Part shown: one piece after another, positions 1-7,435 of the stretch | Position numbering within the stretch: position 1 is the first letter of the stretch | Layout of the letters: each line of letters starts with the position of its first letter | Source of the DNA: Azotosporobacter soli | GTDB lineage: Bacteria; Bacillota; Negativicutes; SG130 | NCBI RefSeq assembly: GCF_030542965.1 | Contig: NZ_JAUAOA010000024.1 | Location: 1 to 57,680 of the forward strand | Direction: 5' to 3' | Length of the DNA: 57,680 bases | Made by a program: the position numbers and the translations under genes | The notes under the pieces: generated by a model | What the model was told of the DNA's origin: nothing | Database searches by the model: none | Seen by the model: only the letters and a program-made list of their open reading frames with translations

Positions 1-409
1 GGGCAGGGAGTGGGGGACAAGTCCAGCGGCAGTGGCGACAGGACGTCGCCAACCGGATTTTTCTCGTTCGTTGATCGGCGTTCTTGTCTCTCGTTTCCCT
101 GATCCCCGCCGTTGCGGTTTTTTCAAAACGTGTAGGCGCGAGAATGGTAGACAGGAAGCGGCGGACAAGAAAAACAGAACGTGCGACATGGACGTCGCAC
201 GCTGGCGGAGCGCCAAGGACGGCGCGTCCGTCAGGAATTCTGTTTTTGGCAGGCTGCTGCGACCATGTCTGCTCGCAGCGCCGTTTAGTTTTGAAAAAAT
301 TGCGACGGCGAAAGGGGCTCAGGTAAGCGAAAATCACTTTATTATCAAGTTGAACTTGCCGAAGCCTGCAAGCCTAAGCATCTTACCAGATTGGCAAATG
401 TGAAATCAA
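1..409. other. Gene-free leader region with several GGA-loop hairpins
   Basis: I see no convincing gene here; the open frames lack family resemblance and a good ribosome-binding site. The plus strand can form at least three small hairpins presenting GGA in the loop. The first has stem 33-39/45-51 and loop AGGAC. The second has stem 181-187/194-200 and loop ATGGAC. The third has stem 210-214/221-225 and loop AAGGAC. A short CCGC-loop-GCGG stem followed by six T lies at 106-123. The region could be the end of a non-coding RNA or an untranslated region of an upstream gene outside the window. Function unknown. Confidence 0.4.
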
Positions 410-439
410 TTGACAATCCCCCCTTTTTCCTAGTATAGT
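410..439 (+). promoter_or_regulatory. Sigma-A-type promoter for the T-box leader and valS
   Basis: TTGACA at 410-415 and TATAGT at 434-439 are separated by 18 bases. They lie about 30 bases upstream of the T-box leader. This is a close match to the vegetative consensus. Confidence 0.75.
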
Positions 440-469
440 AAACCCTATATCCATCATAAAAACACAAGC

Positions 470-692
470 AATGACAGGAAGGAGTACGCTCTTCCTCCCA
501 CCGTTAGAGAGAAAACCCTTGGCTGAAAGGTTTTCGGCGGGAGACAGCGGAAAGTCGTCCTGGAGCCGCAGCGCTGAAGCTCAGTAAGCACTGCCGGGAG
601 CAAGGCCCGTTACAGCCGTCAGAGTTCGTTTCGAGTTGCATCGAAGCGGAGAAGCAAGGTGGTACCACGAAAGCAGTTCTTTCGTCCTTTTT
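470..692 (+). promoter_or_regulatory. T-box leader (tRNA-Val sensing) with terminator/antiterminator
   Basis: The conserved T-box element AAGGTGGTACCACG lies at 656-669. It is followed by an intrinsic terminator, stem CGAAAG/CTTTCG near 668-684 then a T run to 692. The long structured stem I occupies about 475-575. GTCGTC at 554-559 sits where the specifier loop is expected, and GTC is a valine codon, in agreement with the downstream valS. Uncharged tRNA-Val would stabilise the antiterminator and permit valS transcription. The exact specifier triplet (554-556 or 557-559) needs folding. Confidence 0.88.
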
Positions 693-715
693 AGGATGGA
701 AGAATTTTTTTTTGC

Positions 716-840
716 GTGAGGCTGCTGAAAAAGCACCATCTACGTCGTTGTTCCTGCGGGTGTTCGCTTGCGTACGTTAGTACGCGGCGCTGTACACGCC
801 TCGTCACGCCTAGTAGCTGGCACTTTTTGAGCAGTCTCAC
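716..840. repeat. 125-bp imperfect palindromic repeat between T-box and valS
   Basis: The first 17 bases (GTGAGGCTGCTGAAAAA) nearly match the reverse complement of the last 17 (GTGAGACTGCTCAAAAA). The complementarity continues imperfectly inward, and the centre holds a GCGTAC-GTTA-GTACGC hairpin at 770-785. No open frame is present. It resembles a dispersed palindromic (MITE or REP-like) element inserted in the untranslated leader downstream of the terminator. I recall similar CTGTTGAAAAAG-type palindromes in other Firmicutes but cannot search for copies here. Confidence 0.55.
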
Positions 841-859
841 CAGAGCCTGTTTATTGAAG

Positions 860-935
860 GGAAAACAAGTCGAGAAATGAAGAGCGAAGCATAAAAATAT
901 TTCTTCTTCCTATTCTTCGTGTTAAAACTCCCGTC
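860..935. repeat. Intergenic repeat, TTCGTGTTAAAA family (copy 1)
   Basis: An AT-rich spacer with AAAAATATTTCTTCTTCC followed by ATTCTTCGTGTTAAAA. The same arrangement, an A/T run then TCTTCC, a pyrimidine stretch and CGTGTTRAAA, recurs at about 3711-3813 and 29020-29113, with a related palindrome at 44431-44516. Only weak hairpin potential is seen in this copy. Confidence 0.35.
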
Positions 936-999
936 GTTTCCCAACACCAAGTCGAATCAACAACTTTATTACGATAAAAAATCGAAGGAGGCAACAATC

Positions 1000-3657
1000 A
1001 TGAGTGAAAATCAAATTCCAACCGTATACGATCCGAAAGCGGTTGAAGCCAAACTGTATAAGTTTTGGGAAGACAACAAACTGTTCCATGCCGAGGTGGA
1101 AGAAGGCAAGAAACCGTTCAGCATCGTCATTCCGCCGCCCAACGTCACCGGACAGTTGCATATGGGGCATGCGCTCGACAATACGCTGCAGGATATCCTG
1201 ATCCGTTTCCGCCGCATGCAGGGCTACAACACGCTCTGGATGCCGGGTACCGACCATGCGGGCATTGCGACGCAGAACAAGGTCGAGGAAATGCTGGCGA
1301 AGGATGAAGGCAAGAGCCGTCACGATCTGGGGCGGGAAGATTTTGTCGCACGGGTTTGGGACTGGAAGCACCAGTACGGCAGCCGCATTACCGAACAGCT
1401 GAAAGGTCTCGGCGCATCCTGCGACTGGGAACGCGAACGCTTCACGATGGACGAAGGCTGCTCCAAAGCGGTGAAGGAAGTCTTTGTCTCGCTCTATGAA
1501 AAAGGATTGATCTATCAAGGGCATCGCATCACCAACTGGTGTCCGCGCTGCAATACCGCTTTGAGCGACATCGAAGTCGAGCATGAGGAAAAACCGGGCC
1601 ATCTCTACCATGTACGCTATCCGGTAGCGGGCAGCGATACAGAGTCGGTTACGATTGCGACGACGCGTCCGGAAACGATTCTTGGCGATACGGCGGTTGC
1701 GGTTAATCCGGAGGATGCGCGCTACGGCAAACTGGTTGGCAAGGAATTGATCCTGCCGATCGTGGGCCGTCAAATTCCGATCATCGCCGACGACTATGTC
1801 GATGTTGCGTTCGGCACCGGCGCGGTTAAGATCACGCCGGCGCATGACCCGAACGACTTTGAGATGGGCCTGCGTCACGATCTGCCGCAGCTGGTCGTGA
1901 TCGAAAACGACGGCACGATGTCGCCGGACACCGGCAAATATGCCGGGATGGATCGTTATGAGTGCCGCCGTCAATTGGTGAAAGACTTGGAAGACGCCGG
2001 ATACTTGGTTAAAATCGAGGAACATAACCATGCGGTCGGGCATTGCCAGCGCTGCACGACGGTCGTTGAACCGCTGGTGTCGAAGCAATGGTTCGTCAAA
2101 ATGGAATCGTTGGCTAAACCGGCGGTGGAAGCGGTCGATTCGGGGCGCATCCAGTTTGTGCCGGAGCGTTTTACCAAGACCTACACTAACTGGATGGACA
2201 ACATCCGCGACTGGTGCATCTCGCGTCAGCTCTGGTGGGGACATCGCATTCCTGCCTGGTATTGCGAGTGCGGCGAAACGGTCGTAGCGCGCGAAGAGGT
2301 GAAAAGCTGCCCGAAATGCGGCGGCACGCATCTGGAGCAGGACCCGGACGTACTCGATACCTGGTTCAGTTCCGCGCTCTGGCCGTTCTCGACGATGGGC
2401 TGGCCGGAAGAAACGCCGGAGTTGAAACAGTTCTATCCGACGAGCGTATTGGTTACCGGTTACGACATCATTTTCTTCTGGGTCGCCCGGATGATCATGA
2501 TGGGACTGGCCTTCCAAAAAGAAATTCCGTTCCAGCATGTGTTCATTCATGGTCTGGTGCGCGATTCGCAGGGCCGCAAGATGAGCAAATCGCTGGGCAA
2601 CGGCATCGATCCGCTCGAGGTCATTGAACAGTACGGCGCGGATACGCTGCGCTTCACGCTGATCACCGGCAATACGCCGGGCAACGATATGCGCTTTTAC
2701 TGGGAACGGGTCGAGTCGAGCCGCAACTTTGCCAATAAGCTCTGGAACGCGTCGCGTTTCGTGCAGATGAACCTGGAAGGGTTTGACGCAGACTATCGTC
2801 CGGATACGGCGGATTATACGCTGGCCGACCGCTGGATCTTAAGCCGCTATGCGAAGACGGTAAGCGAAGTGACGCGCAATCTGGAACGCTTTGAACTGGG
2901 CGAGGCGGCCAAGGTGCTGTATGAATTCATCTGGAACGAATACTGCGACTGGTACATCGAGCTGGCCAAGGCGCGCCTTTACAACAAGGAAGACGCCAAG
3001 AACCGCGCGACCGCGCAATACGTCCTCTGGTCGATTCTGGAAAATACCTTGAAGTTGCTGCATCCGTTTATGCCGTTCATCACCGAGACGATCTGGCAAC
3101 ATCTGCCGCATGAAGGAGCGAGCATCATGACGGCGCAGTGGCCGTCTGCTACGGCGCAGCTTGCGGATGCAAGCGCCGAGCAGCAGATGGAAGTGATCAT
3201 GGAAACGATCAAAGCGGTGCGCAATATGCGCGCCGAAGTCAATGTTCCGCCGGGCCGCAAGAGCGAACTGCAATTGCTGGTCGGCAGCGCCGAACTGAAA
3301 GCGGTGCTGGAAGCGAACAGCGCTTACTTCCGCACGCTGGCCGCCGCCGAACCGGTGACCTTCCTGGCTGCGGACGCGGCGAAACCGGAAAATGCGATGG
3401 CGGCGGTTGTGACCGGCGTCGAAGCGTTCCTGCCGCTGAAGGGGCTGATCGACGTCGAGAAGGAAAACGCGCGTCTCAACAAGGAACTGGCGGGCTTAGA
3501 AAAAGAATTGGCGCGCATCGCGGGCAAACTGTCGAACGAAGGTTTCGTCGCGAAAGCGCCGCCGGAAGTCATTGAAAAAGAAAGGGCCAAAGCGGCCGAA
3601 TATGAAGAAAAGAAGACCGCCATCCAGGAACGCCTGGTCTATCTGGCAAGTCTGTAA
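1000..3657 (+). CDS. valS: Valyl-tRNA synthetase
   Basis: Class I aminoacyl-tRNA synthetase that charges tRNA-Val in the cytoplasm. The protein is 885 aa, the normal bacterial length. The HIGH-type motif is [15 protein letters not shown] near residues 44-58 and the KMSKS motif is RKMSKSLGN near 525. Between them lies the editing (CP1) insertion with [15 protein letters not shown]-terminal coiled-coil arm (about residues 815-885, rich in K/E) is typical of ValRS. I chose the ATG at 1000 because AAGGAGG lies 9 bases upstream and [16 protein letters not shown] is the usual start; an in-frame codon at 919 would add 27 untypical residues. The gene stands alone between the T-box leader and a strong terminator, so it is a monocistronic unit controlled by tRNA-Val charging. 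Confidence 0.98.
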   Translation: MSENQIPTVYDPKAVEAKLYKFWEDNKLFHAEVEEGKKPFSIVIPPPNVTGQLHMGHALDNTLQDILIRFRRMQGYNTLWMPGTDHAGIATQNKVEEMLAKDEGKSRHDLGREDFVARVWDWKHQYGSRITEQLKGLGASCDWERERFTMDEGCSKAVKEVFVSLYEKGLIYQGHRITNWCPRCNTALSDIEVEHEEKPGHLYHVRYPVAGSDTESVTIATTRPETILGDTAVAVNPEDARYGKLVGKELILPIVGRQIPIIADDYVDVAFGTGAVKITPAHDPNDFEMGLRHDLPQLVVIENDGTMSPDTGKYAGMDRYECRRQLVKDLEDAGYLVKIEEHNHAVGHCQRCTTVVEPLVSKQWFVKMESLAKPAVEAVDSGRIQFVPERFTKTYTNWMDNIRDWCISRQLWWGHRIPAWYCECGETVVAREEVKSCPKCGGTHLEQDPDVLDTWFSSALWPFSTMGWPEETPELKQFYPTSVLVTGYDIIFFWVARMIMMGLAFQKEIPFQHVFIHGLVRDSQGRKMSKSLGNGIDPLEVIEQYGADTLRFTLITGNTPGNDMRFYWERVESSRNFANKLWNASRFVQMNLEGFDADYRPDTADYTLADRWILSRYAKTVSEVTRNLERFELGEAAKVLYEFIWNEYCDWYIELAKARLYNKEDAKNRATAQYVLWSILENTLKLLHPFMPFITETIWQHLPHEGASIMTAQWPSATAQLADASAEQQMEVIMETIKAVRNMRAEVNVPPGRKSELQLLVGSAELKAVLEANSAYFRTLAAAEPVTFLAADAAKPENAMAAVVTGVEAFLPLKGLIDVEKENARLNKELAGLEKELARIAGKLSNEGFVAKAPPEVIEKERAKAAEYEEKKTAIQERLVYLASL

Positions 3658-3691
3658 GTCAAAAAGGCGGCCGTAGAGCCGCCTTTTTGAC
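3658..3691 (+). terminator. Intrinsic terminator after valS
   Basis: The stem GTCAAAAAGGCGGC pairs with GCCGCCTTTTTGAC directly after the stop codon. The pairing is symmetrical, so it could also work on the other strand. Confidence 0.9.
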
Positions 3692-3710
3692 TTTGCGAAT
3701 CAACACGTGG

Positions 3711-3813
3711 GGATTCAACACGAAGTGGGGAAGGAAAAAGAAAAGAGGGGGAGAATGTTGCTTTAAAAATATCTTCCCCTCTTCGCTTTTCTTCGCTTTT
3801 TCGTGTTGAAATC
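3711..3813. repeat. Intergenic repeat, long imperfect palindrome (copy 2)
   Basis: GGATTCAACACGAAG at 3711-3725 is nearly complementary to CGTGTTGAAATCC at the right end (about 3801-3813). The purine-rich left arm and pyrimidine-rich right arm can pair over most of about 45 bases. The right part carries AAAAATATCTTCC and TTTTTCGTGTTGAAA, the signature shared with the spacers before valS and after rnfB. Confidence 0.45.
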
Positions 3814-3850
3814 CATCGTTCATTTTTAAATGCAAAATGGAGGCGGCAGC

Positions 3851-5128
3851 ATGAAGTATCAGGAAGCGTTGGATTATTTGGCCGGACTTGGCAAGTTCGG
3901 CATTCATTTGGGGCTGGAGCGGATTTCCGGCTTGCTTACTTTTCTCGATCATCCGGAACGGAAATTCAAATCGATTCATGTGACCGGTACGAACGGCAAA
4001 GGCTCGACCTGCGCGATGCTGGAGGCGATCTTGCGCAGTGCGGGTTTGAAGACCGCGCTATATACGTCGCCGCATCTCGTTTCGTATACGGAGCGGATGG
4101 TATTGGACGGCAGCGACGTCAGCGAAGCGGATTTTGCGCTGGCCATTGCTGCGGCCAAAGCGGCGGTCGAAAAAATGGCGGCAGCGGGTCTTGAGCATCC
4201 GACCGAATTTGAAGTGATCACCGCCGCCGCGTTTTGGCTGTTTGCCGAAAAAAAGGTCGAGTATGCGGTGGTGGAAGTGGGCCTTGGCGGCCTGCTCGAT
4301 TCGACGAACGTGATTGTACCGGAAGTATCGCTGATCACGAACATCTCGCTCGAACACACCGATCGTTGCGGCAGTACGCTGGAGGAAATCGCGGCCGTCA
4401 AGGCAGGCATCATCAAAGAAGGCGTGCCGGTCATCACCGCTGCGCAGCCTCCGGCGCTTGCTGTGATCGAAGAAACGGCGCGCAAAAAGAAAAGCGCGCT
4501 GCAGCGCCTGGGGCAGGAGTTTTGCGTAGCGGGCGTTCTCGCGGCAAAGGGGCAGCAGATTCGCCTCACGCTACATGGCGACGTCTGGCCGGAATTTTCA
4601 ATGGCGCTGCTTGGCCGCAACCAACTCGATAATGCGGCGCTGGCGATGACGGCGGCGGCGCTGCTTGGCGAGCGCGAGCCGCGCATCACGCGCGCTGCGA
4701 TTGCAAGAGGACTGGAGACGGCGTGTTGGCCGGGGCGCTTTGAGCGAATCGCCGGGCGTCCGGAAATTATTATCGACGGCGCGCACAATCCGGCGGGCGC
4801 TGTTTGTTTGCGCGCCAATCTCGATGAACTGGAGCCGCAAAAGCCGCGCGTCTTCTTACTCGGCATTTTGGCGGACAAGGATGTGTCCGGTATTCTCGGC
4901 GCGCTGATCCGACCGGAGGACAGGGTTGTCGTCGTGCCGCCCGCCTCGGAACGCGCTGCGTCGCCGGAGGTGATCGCCGCACAGATCAAGGCGCGCCAGG
5001 TTGTATGCTGCGAAGAAATTTTCCAGGGGCTGGAACAGGCGAAAACGATGGCAGGGCCGGACGAATTGCTGTGTGTGGCGGGTTCGCTGTATTTGGTCGG
5101 TACGGTGCGGAGTTTGCTTGGGTTATAG
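3851..5128 (+). CDS. folC: Folylpolyglutamate synthase / dihydrofolate synthase
   Basis: Adds glutamate to dihydropteroate and to folates (a Mur-ligase-type ATP-dependent amide ligase). The 425-aa protein begins with the characteristic YQEALDYLAGLGKFGIHLGL. It carries the ATP loop VTGTNGKGSTCAML near residue 48 and the conserved IDGAHNPAG near residue 305. I chose the ATG at 3851, which has GGAGGCGG 5-12 bases upstream and gives the family's usual N-terminus; the in-frame ATG at 3830 would place the ribosome-binding site inside the gene. It follows the valS unit, as in many Firmicutes. The following membrane-protein gene has its own promoter. Confidence 0.95.
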   Translation: MKYQEALDYLAGLGKFGIHLGLERISGLLTFLDHPERKFKSIHVTGTNGKGSTCAMLEAILRSAGLKTALYTSPHLVSYTERMVLDGSDVSEADFALAIAAAKAAVEKMAAAGLEHPTEFEVITAAAFWLFAEKKVEYAVVEVGLGGLLDSTNVIVPEVSLITNISLEHTDRCGSTLEEIAAVKAGIIKEGVPVITAAQPPALAVIEETARKKKSALQRLGQEFCVAGVLAAKGQQIRLTLHGDVWPEFSMALLGRNQLDNAALAMTAAALLGEREPRITRAAIARGLETACWPGRFERIAGRPEIIIDGAHNPAGAVCLRANLDELEPQKPRVFLLGILADKDVSGILGALIRPEDRVVVVPPASERAASPEVIAAQIKARQVVCCEEIFQGLEQAKTMAGPDELLCVAGSLYLVGTVRSLLGL

Positions 5129-5154
5129 ACAAAGTCGGCGCTGTCGGCTATAAT
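5126..5154 (+). promoter_or_regulatory. Promoter for the O-antigen-ligase-like gene
   Basis: TAGACA (5126-5131) and a perfect TATAAT (5149-5154) are spaced by 17 bases and overlap the folC stop codon. Confidence 0.65.
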
Positions 5155-5196
5155 TTAGCTGATTTAATATGAGCGTAAGCTGAAACAGGTGAAACG

Positions 5197-6468
5197 ATGA
5201 AACAGTTTAAAACGGATCTGCTGGCCGGGTGGCTGGCAAAGGCAACGCGCTACGGTATTTTTGCCGCGGCATTTTTCCTGCCGCTCTCTTTTGATGCGGC
5301 GAGTTGGTTCCTGAATGTGGCCGCGCTGGCCTGGTTCGGGCGGATGGGACTTGAACGGCGCTGGCTGGTGCAGACTGGACCGTTTGACAAATGGATCTGG
5401 CTGCTGATCGGCTGTTCGTTTATTTCGGTCGGATTTTCGCCGGATCGCGATTTTAGTTTTTATAATTACTACCATTTGATGGGGCGCTACGTCCTCTTCT
5501 ATTATTTGACGCTGAGCAATTTCACTCGGGTCGAAGAGGTACGGCGCATGGCGTTCGTGCTTCTCTCCTCGTCGGCTTTGGTCTGTCTGTACGGGTTTTA
5601 TCAATATTTGGCCGGTTCGATCATGGCGGCCGAGTGGGTGGACCGGGAACAGTTCCCCGAACTTACGATGCGCGTCTTTTCCACGCTGGAAAATCCGAAC
5701 CTGTTAGCGGGCTATCTCGTCAGTTTGGCGTCGCTGACCGGGGGCATGCTGTGGCAGGAGACGGAAAAGCGCACAAGGCTTTTGCTGGCGGCACTTGGAC
5801 TGGCTCAAATCGGCTGTCTGGTACTGACTTATTCGCGCGGCAGCTGGTTGAGTCTGCTGGCGGTGGTCGCTTTGGCAGGCGTCTTGATCAATCGACGGCT
5901 GCTGTGGCTGCTGGCGGTGGTGCCGGTCGCGCTCTTAATCGGGCATGAGGCAGTGCTGGAGCGGATCATGTCGGTGATGAACCCGACGGATACCTCGTCG
6001 ATGCTGCGCCTTGCGCTCTGGGAAAGTACCGTGGCGATGATTCAGGACCATCCGTGGTTCGGCATCGGCTGGGGTTCTTACTGGATGGTTTATCCGGAAT
6101 ATGATTTTTTTATTCAAAATCCTGCGGTGAAAATTTTGCATGCGCATAACATGTATTTGAATTTTGCGGCGGAAATCGGTTTGCCGGGCTTTGTCGCGTT
6201 CATGACGGTGTTGATCGCGCATGGCCGGATGGCTGTACGCAACTGGCGCAAGGCCGGACCAAAAGCGCGGGGCATGTTCCTCGGCATGGCCGCCTCGTTC
6301 GTTGGAATTTTATTGAACGGTTTAACGGATTACGTACTTTTTAATATTCAATTGTCGCTCTTGTATTGGCTGACGCTCGCGCTGATTATCGTCTTGCAGC
6401 GTGCGACTATGGCGCAAGCTGCAAGTGGGGTTGACAGAAAATACCAGGGTGTTTCCGGCAGGAATTAA
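5197..6468 (+). CDS. O-antigen ligase / Wzy_C family polytopic membrane protein
   Basis: A 423-aa integral membrane protein with about ten to twelve hydrophobic segments and a large loop near residues 265-315. That loop contains the Wzy/WaaL-type signature HAHNMYLNFAAEIGLPG (near residue 315) and YSRGSWLSLL (near 211). Family members transfer or polymerise undecaprenyl-linked glycans at the outer face of the inner membrane. In a didermic Firmicute this would fit lipopolysaccharide or another surface glycan. No other glycan genes lie beside it, so the substrate is unknown. The ATG at 5197 has a modest AGGTGA ribosome-binding site. Confidence 0.8.
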   Translation: MKQFKTDLLAGWLAKATRYGIFAAAFFLPLSFDAASWFLNVAALAWFGRMGLERRWLVQTGPFDKWIWLLIGCSFISVGFSPDRDFSFYNYYHLMGRYVLFYYLTLSNFTRVEEVRRMAFVLLSSSALVCLYGFYQYLAGSIMAAEWVDREQFPELTMRVFSTLENPNLLAGYLVSLASLTGGMLWQETEKRTRLLLAALGLAQIGCLVLTYSRGSWLSLLAVVALAGVLINRRLLWLLAVVPVALLIGHEAVLERIMSVMNPTDTSSMLRLALWESTVAMIQDHPWFGIGWGSYWMVYPEYDFFIQNPAVKILHAHNMYLNFAAEIGLPGFVAFMTVLIAHGRMAVRNWRKAGPKARGMFLGMAASFVGILLNGLTDYVLFNIQLSLLYWLTLALIIVLQRATMAQAASGVDRKYQGVSGRN

Positions 6469-6528
6469 AAAAACGATGCCGAATAATAAAAAGCAACGAA
6501 AACTGAATAAAATATACATATTTTGTCT

Positions 6529-6557
6529 TTGTTAGCAGGGCCAGCGCGCCCTCTAAT
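6529..6557 (+). promoter_or_regulatory. Candidate promoter of the hydrogenase operon
   Basis: TTGTTA (6529-6534) and TCTAAT (6552-6557) are 17 bases apart, about 70 bases before the first gene. A short AGGGC/GCCCT stem within it, followed by CTAATTTTTT, might instead be a weak terminator for the preceding gene. Confidence 0.4.
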
Positions 6558-6572
6558 TTTTTGCCCTTAATT

Positions 6573-6590
6573 GCGTGAAAGTTCTCACAA
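6573..6590 (+). promoter_or_regulatory. Rex-like operator in front of the hydrogenase operon
   Basis: GCGTGA-AAGTTC-TCACAA matches the Rex consensus TTGTGA-N6-TCACAA. The right half is perfect, and the left half keeps GTGA with two mismatches. It lies just downstream of the candidate transcription start, where a repressor would block transcription. A rex gene lies directly downstream of the operon (15303). Confidence 0.55.
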
Positions 6591-6628
6591 ACAAGAGATT
6601 TCGAACAATTTGCAGAGGGGGAATCCGT

Positions 6629-6985
6629 GTGAATCTGCGCGAGGCAAAAGAGATTGTGAAAGCGGAAATTCTTTGGGGCGACGAGCTGTTGGAACGCGAA
6701 ATCAGGACCGCGTGCGGCGCAGATCTGTTGAGCGATGTGTTGGCGTTTACCAAAGATAAGACGCTGCTTTTGACCGGTTTGACCAATGTCCAGGTCGTAA
6801 AGACGGCGGAAATCAGTGATATGGCCGCAATTGTTTTTGTCCGCGGCAAATATCCGGCCACCGAACTGGTTGAATTAGCCAAAGAGCGCCAGGTGCCGCT
6901 TTTGGTCACGTCGCTTTCGATGTTTGAATCCTGCGGCCGATTGCACGCAGCCGGCCTGCGCGGCAGTGGCGGTGAAGAGTTATGA
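6629..6985 (+). CDS. DRTGG-domain protein (first of two)
   Basis: A 118-aa single-domain protein related to the DRTGG domains found in phosphotransacetylase and in CBS/HPr-kinase-like proteins. Visible features are LLLTGLTNVQVVKTAEI near residues 47-63 and VPLLVTSLSMFESCGRLHAAGL near the end. I chose GTG at 6629, with GAGGGGG 8 bases upstream; the ATG at 6575 has no ribosome-binding site and overlaps the Rex-like operator. It is the first gene of the hydrogenase operon and overlaps the next start by ATGA. A second, diverged copy lies at 8763. The molecular role is not established; it presumably binds a ligand or nucleotide in hydrogenase signalling. Confidence 0.8.
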   Translation: MNLREAKEIVKAEILWGDELLEREIRTACGADLLSDVLAFTKDKTLLLTGLTNVQVVKTAEISDMAAIVFVRGKYPATELVELAKERQVPLLVTSLSMFESCGRLHAAGLRGSGGEEL

Positions 6986-7413
6986 GCGTGGAGCAACCTG
7001 CTCTGGCGATGGAGTTCCACCTGACCGCCGGTGACTTTAACGGCGCAGGAGATGCGTCAGGCAAGATCAAGCGTACCTTGCAGCAGGTCGGCGTGAAGGC
7101 TGAGGTGATTAGGCGCATCGCGATCAGCGCCTACGAGGCCGAAATGAATGTGATCATTCATTCGCTGGGCGGTGATATCCGGGCCAAGGTATACCCGGAT
7201 CGAACCGAGATCGAGGTCAAGGATTCCGGGCCGGGCATCGCCGATGTCGATCAGGCGATGCAGGAAGGCTATTCGACGGCGCCGGATCATATCCGAGAGA
7301 TGGGGTTTGGCGCGGGTATGGGATTGCCGAATATGTCCCGCTGCGCAGACCGGTTCAGCATCGAATCGAAAGTCGGCGAAGGAACGACGCTGCGCATCAT
7401 CATCAACCACTGA
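6982..7413 (+). CDS. RsbW-like GHKL ATPase (anti-sigma/serine-kinase fold)
   Basis: A 143-aa soluble protein with the Bergerat ATP-binding fold. It has the N box AYEAEMNVIIHS (near residues 50-61), the G1 box DSGPGIAD (near 76) and the G2 region GFGAGMGLPNMSRCADRF (near 110-127). There is no phosphoacceptor histidine domain. The fold is that of RsbW/SpoIIAB serine kinases, but no anti-anti-sigma or sigma gene is adjacent. It lies between a DRTGG protein and the sensory-type hydrogenase, so I infer a role in relaying the hydrogenase signal. Translationally coupled to the upstream gene by ATGA. Confidence 0.85.
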   Translation: MSVEQPALAMEFHLTAGDFNGAGDASGKIKRTLQQVGVKAEVIRRIAISAYEAEMNVIIHSLGGDIRAKVYPDRTEIEVKDSGPGIADVDQAMQEGYSTAPDHIREMGFGAGMGLPNMSRCADRFSIESKVGEGTTLRIIINH

Positions 7414-7435
7414 GCCAAGAGAGGTGGGAAGCGGC

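Noticed and set aside
32-403. Open frames of 123 aa and 80 aa at the window start
   Set aside because: Arg/Lys/Ser-rich composition with no family resemblance, overlapping each other and the hairpin cluster; no convincing ribosome-binding site.
922-2550. 542-aa open frame on the minus strand inside valS
   Set aside because: It is a mirror frame of a highly conserved synthetase; the protein is Arg/His/Phe-rich with no recognisable domain.
6537-6557. Intrinsic terminator AGGGC/GCCCT before the hydrogenase operon
   Set aside because: Only a 5-bp stem and it overlaps a plausible -10 hexamer; noted but not listed separately.
7172-7435. N-terminal extension of the sensory hydrogenase upstream of 7436
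   Set aside because: It lies out of frame inside the RsbW-like gene, is Arg-rich, and a proper ribosome-binding site precedes the ATG at 7436.
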